A stretch of DNA of 41,970 bases from UBA11889 sp002313255. GTDB taxonomy: Bacteria > Pseudomonadota > Gammaproteobacteria > Pseudomonadales > Azotimanducaceae. The translations under genes and the position numbers were made by a program. A model generated the notes under the pieces. That model saw only the letters and a list, made by a program, of their open reading frames with translations. It was not told the origin of the DNA and did no database searches. Location of the stretch: positions 1 to 41,970 of the forward strand of contig CAJWQX010000032.1 of the NCBI GenBank assembly GCA_913045265.1. Direction: 5' to 3'. This document shows positions 13,836-22,233 of this stretch, piece by piece (the stretch's first letter is position 1; each line of letters begins with the position of its first letter).

Positions 13836-16682
13836 TCACGTGACGTTAAGAACAGAATTTAGGAATTGACCGGTATGGGATTTCTTGTGAAGAGCCAGCT
13901 CTTCTGGAGTACCGAAGGCAATAATCTCCCCGCCCCTTGATCCTCCCTCAGGACCGAGGTCAATGATCCAATCCGCCGTTTTAATGACGTCTAGGTTGTG
14001 TTCGATAACAACAATGGTATTCCCATCGTTTCGAAGTCGTTGCAAGACTTCCAGGAGTTGCTGGATATCGCGGAAATGAAGGCCTGTGGTTGGCTCATCG
14101 AGAATATAAAGCGTCTTTCCCGTGCCCCGCTTAGACAGCTCGCGGGATAGTTTGACCCTTTGCGCTTCCCCTCCGGAAAGAGTTGTCGCACTCTGGCCAA
14201 GATGTACGTATGAAAGGCCGACATCAACGATGGTTTTTAGTTTGCGTGCAAGCACAGGTATTGCTTCGAAGAACGGATAAGCTTCCTCGACCGTCATATC
14301 GAGAACGTCATGGATGTTTTTTGACTTGTAACGAACTTCGAGTGTTTCCCTGTTATAGCGTTTCCCCGCACACGCGTCGCATGGAACGTAAACGTCGGGT
14401 AGGAAATGCATTTCGACCTTGATTACACCATCTCCCTGACACGCTTCGCAGCGGCCTCCTTTGACATTAAAGCTGAACCGGCCAGGCTTATATCCACGGG
14501 CTCTAGCTTCCTGCGTCTGTGCGAAGAGCTCTCGGATGGGCGTGAAGAGACCGGTATAAGTTGCAGGATTTGAGCGCGGGGTTCGTCCAATTGGGCTTTG
14601 GTCGATAGCGACCACCTTATCCAGATACTCAAGCCCTTCAATATCATCGTAGGGTTTGGGGTTAACAGAGCTCGTTCCGTTGAGGGCTCTGGATATGATC
14701 GGATAAAGGGTCTGGTTAATCAGAGTTGATTTACCTGAACCGGAAACTCCGGTAACGCAGGTAAATAACCCCATGGGTATATCCACGGTTACGTTTTTGA
14801 GGTTGTTTCCATGTGCGTCGATTAACCGCAATTTCTTGGACGCTTCGTAGGACTTTCGAGTTTGAGGAACTTCTATGGATCGCTTTCCAGACAAAAATTG
14901 GCCGGTGATGGAGGACTCGCAACCCAATATTGCATCAAGAGGTCCTGATGCGACCACGGAGCCACCATGGATACCTGCGCCTGGACCCATGTCGACGATG
15001 TGATCAGCGGTGCGGATAGTTTCTTCGTCGTGCTCGACTACAATTACGGTATTACCCAAATCTCGTAGTTGTGTGAGCGTCTGCAAGAGGCGGGCGTTGT
15101 CGCGCTGATGAAGACCGATGGATGGCTCATCTAATATATACATCACACCCACCAATCCTGCGCCGATTTGACTGGCCAGCCTGATTCTTTGACCTTCTCC
15201 CCCGGATAGGGAGCCGGCGTTGCGATCGAGGCTGAGATAATTGAGACCAACGTCAACTAAAAATTGCAGTCGTACCCGAATTTCTTTTAAGATTTTTTCT
15301 GCAATAGCGCCGCGGCGGCCATCTAACTTGAGCTTGTTGAAATACTCTAAGGTGTTTTCAACCGACCCGCTTGTTACTTCAGGTAATGCAGTTCCATCGA
15401 TAAAAACGTGGCGTGCCTCCGTTCGCAAACGGGTGCCAAGACAGGCGGGACAATCTCTTACAGTCAAATATTTCTGTAAATTTTCGCGGACAAAACTAGA
15501 TTCGGTTTCGTGGAAGCGACGTTCCATGTTTGGGAGTACACCTTCGAATCGGTGTCGACGCCGAATTACGTCTCCTCGATCATTCACATAACTGAAGTCA
15601 ATTCTCTGCTCCCCAGATCCGTACAGAATTGCCTCCCTATGTTTCTTCCTCAGGCGGCTGAATGGTGTTTCGAGCTCGAATCCGTAGTGTGAAGCGAGCG
15701 ATGAAAGCAGGTGATAATAGTAAACGTTACGTCGATCCCAACCGCGAATCGCGCCTTCCGCGAGAGAAGCGGCCGAATCGGTCACTACCAAATCAGGGTC
15801 GAAGTACTGTTTGACTCCTAAACCGTCGCACTCCTGGCAAGCACCAGCTGGGTTGTTAAAGGAAAACAGTCTAGGCTCGAGATCGGCGATGCTGTATCCG
15901 CAAAGTGGGCATGCAAACTGCGACGAAAACGCGATATCTTCTGCGGCGTCGACGTCGTTGGGACGAGCTACGATGGCGATTCCGCCGGCGAGGTCCAGAG
16001 CTGTCTCGAAGGATTCTGCCAATCGTTGCTGCATCTCGGGACGGATTCGCACGCGATCGACAACAGCTTCGATATTGTGTTTCTTGTTTTTTTCTAGTTC
16101 GGGCGGATGATCCAGATCGACTATGACCCCGTTTATTCTTGCTCGTATAAATCCATTTGCGATCAGTTCGGCAAAAACGTGTTTATGCTCACCCTTACGA
16201 TCCTGGATGACGGGGGCCAGGACCATGATTTGCTCATCTCTGTTGAGGTCGAGCGCGTGATCGACCATTTGGCTGATTGTTTGGGCGTCCAATGTGTCCC
16301 CGTGTTCGGGGCACTGAGGCTCGCCAACGCGGGCGAATAAGAGACGCAGGTAGTCGGATATTTCGGTGATGGTCCCAACCGTCGAGCGAGGATTGTGAGA
16401 GGTCGATTTTTGCTCGATAGAGATTGCTGGCGATAAACCTTCGACGTGATCCACATCGGGTTTTTCCATTATTGATAGAAACTGGCGAGCATACGCCGAG
16501 AGAGATTCGACGTAGCGTCGTTGGCCTTCGGCATAAAGCGTGTCGAAAGCTAGAGAAGATTTTCCCGATCCCGATAAGCCCGTAATGACGATTAGCTTGT
16601 CTCTTGGGAGGTTCAGGTTAACGTTCTTTAGATTGTGTGTCCGTGCGCCTTGCACCGAGATTTCGGTAAGTGACGAACTCAT
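13836..16682 (-). CDS. uvrA: Excinuclease ABC subunit A
   Basis: UvrA is the damage-sensing ATPase of nucleotide excision repair and loads UvrB at lesions. The ATG at 16682 gives 948 residues beginning MSSSLTEISVQGARTHNLKN; E. coli has 940. The frame is open for 37 more codons upstream, but these are not UvrA-like. Visible parts are Walker A GLSGSGKS at residues 35-42, a second GVSGSGKST in the C-terminal half, two LSGGE signatures, and the cysteine zinc modules CPLCGYS, CQECDGLG, CEACQGDG and CDACAGKR. It is convergent with rplQ and divergent from ssb, the classical uvrA-ssb arrangement. I found no E. coli-type LexA box in the divergent gap. Confidence 0.98.
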   Translation of the reverse strand: MSSSLTEISVQGARTHNLKNVNLNLPRDKLIVITGLSGSGKSSLAFDTLYAEGQRRYVESLSAYARQFLSIMEKPDVDHVEGLSPAISIEQKSTSHNPRSTVGTITEISDYLRLLFARVGEPQCPEHGDTLDAQTISQMVDHALDLNRDEQIMVLAPVIQDRKGEHKHVFAELIANGFIRARINGVIVDLDHPPELEKNKKHNIEAVVDRVRIRPEMQQRLAESFETALDLAGGIAIVARPNDVDAAEDIAFSSQFACPLCGYSIADLEPRLFSFNNPAGACQECDGLGVKQYFDPDLVVTDSAASLAEGAIRGWDRRNVYYYHLLSSLASHYGFELETPFSRLRKKHREAILYGSGEQRIDFSYVNDRGDVIRRRHRFEGVLPNMERRFHETESSFVRENLQKYLTVRDCPACLGTRLRTEARHVFIDGTALPEVTSGSVENTLEYFNKLKLDGRRGAIAEKILKEIRVRLQFLVDVGLNYLSLDRNAGSLSGGEGQRIRLASQIGAGLVGVMYILDEPSIGLHQRDNARLLQTLTQLRDLGNTVIVVEHDEETIRTADHIVDMGPGAGIHGGSVVASGPLDAILGCESSITGQFLSGKRSIEVPQTRKSYEASKKLRLIDAHGNNLKNVTVDIPMGLFTCVTGVSGSGKSTLINQTLYPIISRALNGTSSVNPKPYDDIEGLEYLDKVVAIDQSPIGRTPRSNPATYTGLFTPIRELFAQTQEARARGYKPGRFSFNVKGGRCEACQGDGVIKVEMHFLPDVYVPCDACAGKRYNRETLEVRYKSKNIHDVLDMTVEEAYPFFEAIPVLARKLKTIVDVGLSYVHLGQSATTLSGGEAQRVKLSRELSKRGTGKTLYILDEPTTGLHFRDIQQLLEVLQRLRNDGNTIVVIEHNLDVIKTADWIIDLGPEGGSRGGEIIAFGTPEELALHKKSHTGQFLNSVLNVT

Positions 16683-16737
16683 GTCAGCAAAATCCTTTTG
16701 ATAAACGGTCAACGCTAACGCCATCATTTGCCGCTCG

Positions 16738-16753
16738 CAACAATCGCTTGTTG
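16738..16753. promoter_or_regulatory. Palindrome in the uvrA-ssb divergent gap
   Basis: CAACAA and TTGTTG form a perfect 6-bp inverted repeat separated by TCGC. It lies 55 bases upstream of the uvrA ATG and 80 bases upstream of the ssb ATG. In E. coli this gap holds a shared SOS operator, CTG-N10-CAG, which is absent here. The palindrome could be an operator of a different kind, or chance. Confidence 0.35.
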
Positions 16754-16833
16754 TTAATCCAAATCGTTGGAAGCCGGTAGGCTGGGGATCCACGATGCGC
16801 TAGACTCAATATGCTCAGAATCAGAGAAGCTAA

Positions 16834-17325
16834 ATGGCGCGTGGGCTGAATAAAGTTATGCTCATTGGGAATCTCGGACGAGATCCTGAAACAAGATATA
16901 CCCAAAGTGGGAGTGCTGTTACTCACTTTAGCGTGGCTACCAGTGAAAGTTGGCGTGATAAGTCGACCCAGGAAATGCAACAACGAACCGAGTGGCATAA
17001 CGTTGTTTGTTTTGCACGCCTTGGCGAAATTGCGAGCGAATATCTGAAGAAGGGTTCAAAGGTATACATAGAGGGTGGATTGAGAACTAGTTCTTGGGAG
17101 AAGGACGGCAACACACGATATCGCACGGAAGTGATTGCCCGCGAAATGCAGATGCTGGACAGTAGAGGGGCTAATCTCGGTGGCTACGACGGGGAACCGC
17201 CTCAGGGCGGTAGCCAAGACAAACGAGCAGACCCGCCTCAGGGCGGTAGCCAAGACAAACGAGCAGACCCGCCTCAAAGCAGCGAACCCGACAGTGAGGA
17301 TTTTGACGACGACATACCGTTCTAG
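16834..17325 (+). CDS. ssb: Single-stranded DNA-binding protein
   Basis: SSB coats single-stranded DNA in replication and repair and recruits partners through its C-terminal tip. The 163-residue product has an OB fold (about residues 1-108) with NKVMLIGNLGRDPETRYT, TEWHNVVCFARLGEIASEYL and GSKVYIEGGLRTSSWEKDG. The linker carries a 12-residue repeat PPQGGSQDKRAD twice plus a partial third copy. The protein ends DFDDDIPF, the canonical partner-binding tip. The start ATG has AGAGAAG just upstream. The linker repeat is encoded by an exact 36-base DNA duplication. Confidence 0.98.
   Translation: MARGLNKVMLIGNLGRDPETRYTQSGSAVTHFSVATSESWRDKSTQEMQQRTEWHNVVCFARLGEIASEYLKKGSKVYIEGGLRTSSWEKDGNTRYRTEVIAREMQMLDSRGANLGGYDGEPPQGGSQDKRADPPQGGSQDKRADPPQSSEPDSEDFDDDIPF
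17197..17268 (+). repeat. Two exact 36-base tandem repeats inside ssb
   Basis: Unit 1 is 17197-17232 and unit 2 is 17233-17268, identical base for base. Each encodes PPQGGSQDKRAD. An 8-base partial third unit begins at 17269 (CCGCCTCA) before the sequence diverges. The unit is a multiple of three, so copy number can change without breaking the frame. Confidence 0.95.
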
Positions 17326-17350
17326 CGGATCAGCGGGTGTGGGGTACACG

Positions 17351-17749
17351 TCAATAGCGGATGAACTCTATTAGATTCCCATCCGGATCCCGTACATAAG
17401 TGCTGATGCCGCGTCTTCCGCCAGCCATTGCACCGTCTCTTTCGATAGGGCCTTCGACGATGGGAACTTTATTTCTATGGAGCATGTCGTGGAGTTGACC
17501 CTCGGTGCCCTCCCACACCAAGCAAAAGTCGCCGCAGCCAGGAATTGCATCCCGCCCTCGCAACGTAAAACGTGCTGAGTGCCAGACACTGGGCGCATGA
17601 AAGTTGATTTTGGTGTTGCCCAGATGGACGGAGTAGAAGTCAGGGGCTAGATCACGGTCGAGGCGAAATCCTAATTCTTCATAGAAGACCAGTATCTCTT
17701 CGACGTTTTCTATCGGGATCGCGACGTGATCGATGTCTTTCAGACTCAT
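17351..17749 (-). CDS. VOC-fold (glyoxalase/bleomycin-resistance) family protein
   Basis: The 132-residue product is a single vicinal-oxygen-chelate domain. It opens with LKDIDHVAIPIENVEEILVF, where the histidine of DHVAI is the usual first metal ligand. It ends with RDPDGNLIEFIRY, where the glutamate of IEF is the usual last one. The internal KINFHAP and IVEGPIERDGAMAG stretches recall small environmental VOC proteins near fosfomycin-resistance and glyoxalase relatives. Members act on varied small molecules, so the substrate cannot be given. Its ATG overlaps the end of uppP by 4 bases, so the two are probably co-transcribed. Confidence 0.85.
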   Translation of the reverse strand: MSLKDIDHVAIPIENVEEILVFYEELGFRLDRDLAPDFYSVHLGNTKINFHAPSVWHSARFTLRGRDAIPGCGDFCLVWEGTEGQLHDMLHRNKVPIVEGPIERDGAMAGGRRGISTYVRDPDGNLIEFIRY

Positions 17750-18540
17750 ACCAAGGTCAAAAGAAAAATACCCAACAGAATACGATAAATGACAAAAGGC
17801 ATCAGGCGGGTTCGGCTAATGAGTCGAAGAAAGATGGTAATACAGAGATACGCTGTCACTCCTGATATGCCCATCCCGAGAACGAAATGTGGCCAATTTG
17901 TGTCAATGTCGTTTGCGGATGCTTCAAGTATCGCGAGAATACTGGCTGCGCTGATTACGGGAATGGACAGAAGAAAAGAAAAACGAGCGGCATGGACGCG
18001 ATTCAGACCAAGGAGCAATGCAGCCGTCAAGGTAATGCCCGACCGAGAAGTTCCGGGTACTAAAGCAAGGATTTGCATCACACCGATGAACAGTGCTTCA
18101 ACGTAACGCAGTGAAGTTAATTCAGTCCGGTTTTGCGAATGTCGATCTGCGATGCCAAGAAGCAAGCCGAACCCGATGGTGGCCAGCGCGATTACGGTAA
18201 GCGATCGGAACTCATGCTCAATGGTTGGTTTAAGAAAATATCCGGCGATCACAATAGGAGCCGTAGCAAGTATTAGCTTGCCAAGTAAGGTAGCGTGTTC
18301 GTTGAACCTACGATCTGTCCAATATTCAGCACCTGCGTCCACAAACTGCTTTAGGTCGTCTCGAAAATAAACGAGGACGGCGAAAAGGGTCCCGGCGTGC
18401 ACTGCGATATCAAAAGACAATCCTTGGTCAGGCCAACCTAAGAGATGTGCTGGAAGAATTAAGTGTGCGGAACTAGAGACTGGCAGGAACTCCGTAACAC
18501 CTTGGATGAGAGCGAGAACGACGATCTGAAAGTAGTCCAT
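17746..18540 (-). CDS. uppP: Undecaprenyl-diphosphatase (BacA type)
   Basis: UppP dephosphorylates undecaprenyl pyrophosphate at the inner membrane, recycling the lipid carrier for peptidoglycan and other cell-surface polymers. The 264-residue protein is strongly hydrophobic with about eight membrane segments. The two catalytic motifs are clear: GVTEFLPVSSSAHL near residues 15-28 and PGTSRSGITLTAALLLGL near 162-179. The length agrees with BacA proteins (about 265-275). The gene is divergent from the LON-domain gene with only 49 bases between, and it reads into the VOC gene by a 4-base overlap. Confidence 0.95.
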   Translation of the reverse strand: MDYFQIVVLALIQGVTEFLPVSSSAHLILPAHLLGWPDQGLSFDIAVHAGTLFAVLVYFRDDLKQFVDAGAEYWTDRRFNEHATLLGKLILATAPIVIAGYFLKPTIEHEFRSLTVIALATIGFGLLLGIADRHSQNRTELTSLRYVEALFIGVMQILALVPGTSRSGITLTAALLLGLNRVHAARFSFLLSIPVISAASILAILEASANDIDTNWPHFVLGMGISGVTAYLCITIFLRLISRTRLMPFVIYRILLGIFLLTLV

Positions 18541-18589
18541 GCCGGTAATCCCTCGAAACTAGACCGAACTGCTGATCGTAGGAAATGAT

Positions 18590-19213
18590 ATGGTCGCAAG
18601 GATGCAAGGTCGAACTGATTTGCCCCTTTTCCCGCTCGGAAACGTCCTTTTTTGCGGAGGGCGACTTCCTTTGCAGATTTTTGAACCACGATACGTCGAT
18701 ATGATAAGTGCATGCACCAAGTCGAACACCGGTTTTGGAGTCGTGCTCATAAGACACGGAAACGAGGTTCGCGTCGATAAAGATGAGGAGACTCCTTCAG
18801 TCTTTGATATTGGCACTTACGCTTCAATCGTTGATTTCAATGCCCTTCCAAATGGGCGGCTGGGGATCATAAGTGAAGGTGGGGCTAAATTTAGAGTTTG
18901 CAGTACCTGGGAAAAAGACGACCGACTGTTGATGGGGGAGGTGGAATTTCTCCCTGAAGAACACGCGGCAAGCATTGGGGAACAATTCGAACCATTAGTC
19001 GAAATACTGAGGCGCCTTGCGGAAGACCCTATCATCCAGCGTCTTGGGTTAGAAATTGATTTTACCGATGCCCGTTCCGTCAGTTGGAGACTGTCCGAAC
19101 TATTGCCGGTGGACCCAGAAACTAAGCAGAGCCTACTTCAGATGCAGATGCCTCGCGAACGACTCTCTGAAATCAAACGGCTCGTTGCAAAGCTGCAAGG
19201 ATCGGCGCGATAA
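18590..19213 (+). CDS. Stand-alone LON substrate-binding domain protein
   Basis: The 207-residue product matches the N-terminal domain of Lon protease, with LPLFPLGNVLFCGGRLPLQI and FEPRYVDMI at the start and no ATPase or protease domain. Such stand-alone proteins are common in proteobacteria and their role is unsettled; substrate or protein binding is a guess from the fold. The ATG at 18590 has TAGGAAAT upstream. An ATG four codons later (18602) is an alternative. It stands ahead of nadD with a 111-base gap, so it may head the same transcription unit. Confidence 0.85.
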   Translation: MVARMQGRTDLPLFPLGNVLFCGGRLPLQIFEPRYVDMISACTKSNTGFGVVLIRHGNEVRVDKDEETPSVFDIGTYASIVDFNALPNGRLGIISEGGAKFRVCSTWEKDDRLLMGEVEFLPEEHAASIGEQFEPLVEILRRLAEDPIIQRLGLEIDFTDARSVSWRLSELLPVDPETKQSLLQMQMPRERLSEIKRLVAKLQGSAR

Positions 19214-19324
19214 CGTGAAATTTGTAGGCGTTTCGATTTAAGTTGGATTCCAGGATCAAGTTACATTGGAGTTTTCGCCTATGCCGATAGACCTACTCAT
19301 GGGCCCGAGACAAAGAGACGATCT

Positions 19325-19930
19325 TTGACCGTTGTATTCGGCGGAACTTTTGATCCGGTGCACATTGGACATCTGCATGCTGCCAGCGTTGCTGCGGATA
19401 TTCTCGATACATCGATCTTGATGGTGTTGTCGGCTCGGCCAGCACACCGAAAGGCCCCAGTTGCGAGCGTCGAAGATCGCTGGTGCATGCTTAGAGCTGC
19501 GTGTGCAAACGTAGAGAGGTTAATCCCGTGCGATGTCGAACTCCGTAGGAAAGGCCCCTCATACGCCATTGAAACGCTCGTTTCTTTGAACGCGTCACAC
19601 GATGATCCGGTGATTTGGGTTCTTGGCGCCGACGCCTTCGATTTAGTTCACACGTGGCATCGATTCGATGAATTTGTCAACCGATGTAGTTTTCTTGTAT
19701 TTGCGCGAGGCGGGAATGCATCGAAGCGGTTGCCAAGAGGATTCAAAAAAGCAGATGAATATGACGTGCTCGAACGGTCGAGCGGCTCCGTTTATTTCGG
19801 TAACCAGGCGATGATGGCGATTTCTGCTACGACGCTGCGTCTCGATATTGCTCAAGGTTGCGCTCCCGATGAATTATTACCACAGGGCGTCTGGGAGTAT
19901 GTGCGCCAACGGGGGTTATATCTAACTTGA
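19325..19930 (+). CDS. nadD: Nicotinate-nucleotide adenylyltransferase
   Basis: NadD adenylates nicotinate mononucleotide to form deamido-NAD, a late step in NAD synthesis. The 201-residue product starts at a TTG with TVVFGGTFDPVHIGHLHAA, carrying the nucleotidyltransferase HxGH motif at residues 13-16. The second motif, ISATTLR near residue 170, is a variant of the usual ISSTxIR. No ATG or GTG lies upstream in frame before the stop at 19211, which supports the TTG. It overlaps the TTG alternative start of rsfS, and nadD-rsfS is a conserved pair. Confidence 0.94.
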   Translation: MTVVFGGTFDPVHIGHLHAASVAADILDTSILMVLSARPAHRKAPVASVEDRWCMLRAACANVERLIPCDVELRRKGPSYAIETLVSLNASHDDPVIWVLGADAFDLVHTWHRFDEFVNRCSFLVFARGGNASKRLPRGFKKADEYDVLERSSGSVYFGNQAMMAISATTLRLDIAQGCAPDELLPQGVWEYVRQRGLYLT

Positions 19931-19938
19931 ATACTTTG

Positions 19939-20280
19939 ATGGTTTCTGCGGAAGGGCTGCGTGATTTGGTCGTAGGTGCGCTCGATGACCTAAAAGCCAA
20001 ACAAGTAACAGTCATTAATGTCACGGCTCTCACTGACGTTACAGATTTTATGGTGATCGCGAGTGGAAGTTCCTTACGGCACATGCGTTCGCTTGTTGAT
20101 CAGATCGTACATTCGGCAAAAAGCGAGGGGGTCAACATTCTCGGTTTAGAGGGCTTGTCGCACGGCGACTGGATCCTTATTGATCTTGGGGAAGTAGTGG
20201 TGCACGTGATGAGGCCAGAAGCTCGCACATTTTACGAACTCGAGCGGCTATGGGAAAGAATCGATGATCAGGAAGTCTGA
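19939..20280 (+). CDS. rsfS: Ribosome silencing factor RsfS
   Basis: RsfS binds L14 and blocks subunit joining when nutrients are scarce. From the ATG at 19939 the product is 113 residues; a TTG at 19927, overlapping the nadD stop, would add four. Family features are ALDDLKAKQ, TDVTDFMVIASGSSLRHMRS, GLEGLSHGDWILIDLGEVVV and the C-terminal HVMRPEARTFYELERLW. It follows nadD as in E. coli and Pseudomonas. The usual next gene, rlmH, is missing. Confidence 0.95.
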   Translation: MVSAEGLRDLVVGALDDLKAKQVTVINVTALTDVTDFMVIASGSSLRHMRSLVDQIVHSAKSEGVNILGLEGLSHGDWILIDLGEVVVHVMRPEARTFYELERLWERIDDQEV

Positions 20281-20340
20281 AGTCGTGGAGGAGCTTAACC
20301 CACCTCAAGAAACTTCTGTAAGTTAAAGTTCAATACGAAT

Positions 20341-22233
20341 GTGAAAGTCATACCCGGCAGCCAGTTAAAAAATACGCGAGCCGAGGCGCGGACCTTCCTC
20401 TTGCGCGCCTGGACATTGTTCGGCATTGCCGTCGGAATTTCTACGATCTTAGTTGGTCGCCTATTTCAACTTCAGGTACTCGAATATGAGTTCTACGAGA
20501 CTAGGTCCGAACATAATCGTATCGAAGTTCAGCCGGTGGCAGCTGGACGCGGATTGATATTTGACCGGCACGGCGTTTTATTGGCGGAGAACCGTTCGGT
20601 TTCATCACTGGAAGTTGTAGAAGAGCGCACGACTGGCGTTGAGGAGACGATAAGCGCGATTCGCGGCCTCATTGAAATTAAAGAAAGCGAAATCGAGGAG
20701 TTTCGTCGACGTCTCGCGAGAAAGCGACGGCCGTATCAGTCCGTACCGCTTAAGTTGAAACTTCGCGAGGAGGAAGCTGCTGTTATAAGGGTCAACGGCC
20801 ATCTTCTTCCGGGAGTCCGGGTCTCGAGTATCGCGGCGCGTTACTACCCACTCGGTGAAGTCGTCTCCCATGCCGTAGGCTCAGTTCGGCGGATTACCGT
20901 TGATGACCTAAATCGCCTTGACCGTAGCCAGTACGCAGCCACAAGGTATGTTGGGCGACGGGGAATAGAAGCATTCTACGAACCCGTGCTGCATGGTGAC
21001 GTTGGGCATCGGCGGGTAGAAGTCGATGTTCGCGGTCGCGTCATAAGACAACTTGAATTGAGTCCGCCCGTGAAGGGAGGCGACCTAAAGCTGCATTTGG
21101 ATAGCCGGTTGCAGATTCTCGCATACAACGCGTTAGGTGATCGTAGAGGCGCAGTCGTCGCAATTGAGCCAGGTTCGGGTGGCATTTTAGCAATGGTCAG
21201 TCGACCAAGTTACAACCCCAATCTTTTCGTTTCCGGCATGACAGTTCAAGAGTATCGATCACTAAACAATTCAAGAAACTTGCCATTATTCAATAGAGCA
21301 GTTCAAGGACAGTACGCGCCGGGATCGACATTCAAGCCGATCGTCGGATTGGCCGCCGTCAGCAAAGGTGTTACGTCCTGGGACGAAACCATCGTCGATC
21401 AGGGTTGGTTCAAGTTGCCCGGTCAGCAACGTATTTTTCGAGATTGGAGCTGGACCCCTGAAGATGCGGGAGGCCAGGGAATTGTTGATCTACGGCGTGC
21501 TATCTATCGATCGTCGAACGTGTATTTTTACGACCTCGCTACTCGTCTTAAGATTGACGCGCTGAGCGGGTTTGCCAGTCAATTTGGTCTAGGAAGTGAT
21601 ACCGCGTTAGACGTTTATGAAGCGGTTGATGGAATTCTTCCGAATCGCGAATGGAAATACGGAGTTCGAGGAGAAGATTGGTACACGGGCGACACCGTAA
21701 ATATGGGGATAGGTCAAGGGTATTTGCTTGTTACGCCGCTACAACTAGCCACCGTCGCGTCTGTTTTCGCCACGCGTGGACAATGGAAGCATCCAAGAAT
21801 GTTGTTCTCTCGTGACGATCCCTCGCTAAATTCAACGCAATCGCCACCACCTCCGATTTCGGGACCGTCCCAGAAGGACTGGGAACTAATGATCGGTGCA
21901 ATGGAAGAAGTTGTTCATCGGGGTGATCGCGGGATAGGGGGTAATGGGACGGCGTGGAGCTATATAGGGCGGGATATAGCCTACCGAATGGCAGGTAAAT
22001 CCGGGACCGCGCAGGTCGTGGGAATTAATCAAGATGCGCAGTACGACGAAGCGGAGCTTGACGAATACCAGCGAAAACACGCGTGGTTTATTGCCTTTGC
22101 TCCAAGTGATGAACCGGTCATCGCTATCGCAGTATTGGTCGAAAATGGAGGAGGTGGGAGTTCAGTCGCTGCGCCGATTGCCCGCAAAATTCTCGACGCG
22201 TATTTGCTGCCTAAGATTGCGAGTAATCGTTGA
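20341..22233 (+). CDS. mrdA: Penicillin-binding protein 2 (rod-shape transpeptidase)
   Basis: PBP2 cross-links new peptidoglycan during cell elongation and partners with RodA. The 630-residue product (E. coli 633) has one N-terminal membrane segment (about residues 20-45), a dimerisation region starting with GRGLIFDRHG, and a transpeptidase domain. Its active-site motifs are S329-T-F-K332, S391-S-N393 and K553-S-G-T556. The start is GTG without a clear Shine-Dalgarno sequence. Its TGA overlaps the rodA TTG by 4 bases, coupling the two partners. Confidence 0.97.
   Translation: MKVIPGSQLKNTRAEARTFLLRAWTLFGIAVGISTILVGRLFQLQVLEYEFYETRSEHNRIEVQPVAAGRGLIFDRHGVLLAENRSVSSLEVVEERTTGVEETISAIRGLIEIKESEIEEFRRRLARKRRPYQSVPLKLKLREEEAAVIRVNGHLLPGVRVSSIAARYYPLGEVVSHAVGSVRRITVDDLNRLDRSQYAATRYVGRRGIEAFYEPVLHGDVGHRRVEVDVRGRVIRQLELSPPVKGGDLKLHLDSRLQILAYNALGDRRGAVVAIEPGSGGILAMVSRPSYNPNLFVSGMTVQEYRSLNNSRNLPLFNRAVQGQYAPGSTFKPIVGLAAVSKGVTSWDETIVDQGWFKLPGQQRIFRDWSWTPEDAGGQGIVDLRRAIYRSSNVYFYDLATRLKIDALSGFASQFGLGSDTALDVYEAVDGILPNREWKYGVRGEDWYTGDTVNMGIGQGYLLVTPLQLATVASVFATRGQWKHPRMLFSRDDPSLNSTQSPPPPISGPSQKDWELMIGAMEEVVHRGDRGIGGNGTAWSYIGRDIAYRMAGKSGTAQVVGINQDAQYDEAELDEYQRKHAWFIAFAPSDEPVIAIAVLVENGGGGSSVAAPIARKILDAYLLPKIASNR

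Noticed and set aside
16683..16793. 37-codon upstream extension of uvrA
   Set aside because: The residues have no UvrA character. The ATG at 16682 gives the expected N-terminus.
19214..19324. Upstream extension of nadD to the preceding stop
   Set aside because: The frame is open but has no ATG, GTG or good TTG, and the residues are not NadD-like.
20264..20326. 20-codon frame MIRKSEVVEELNPP between rsfS and mrdA
   Set aside because: It overlaps rsfS, has no ribosome-binding site and no resemblance to rlmH. Probably chance.
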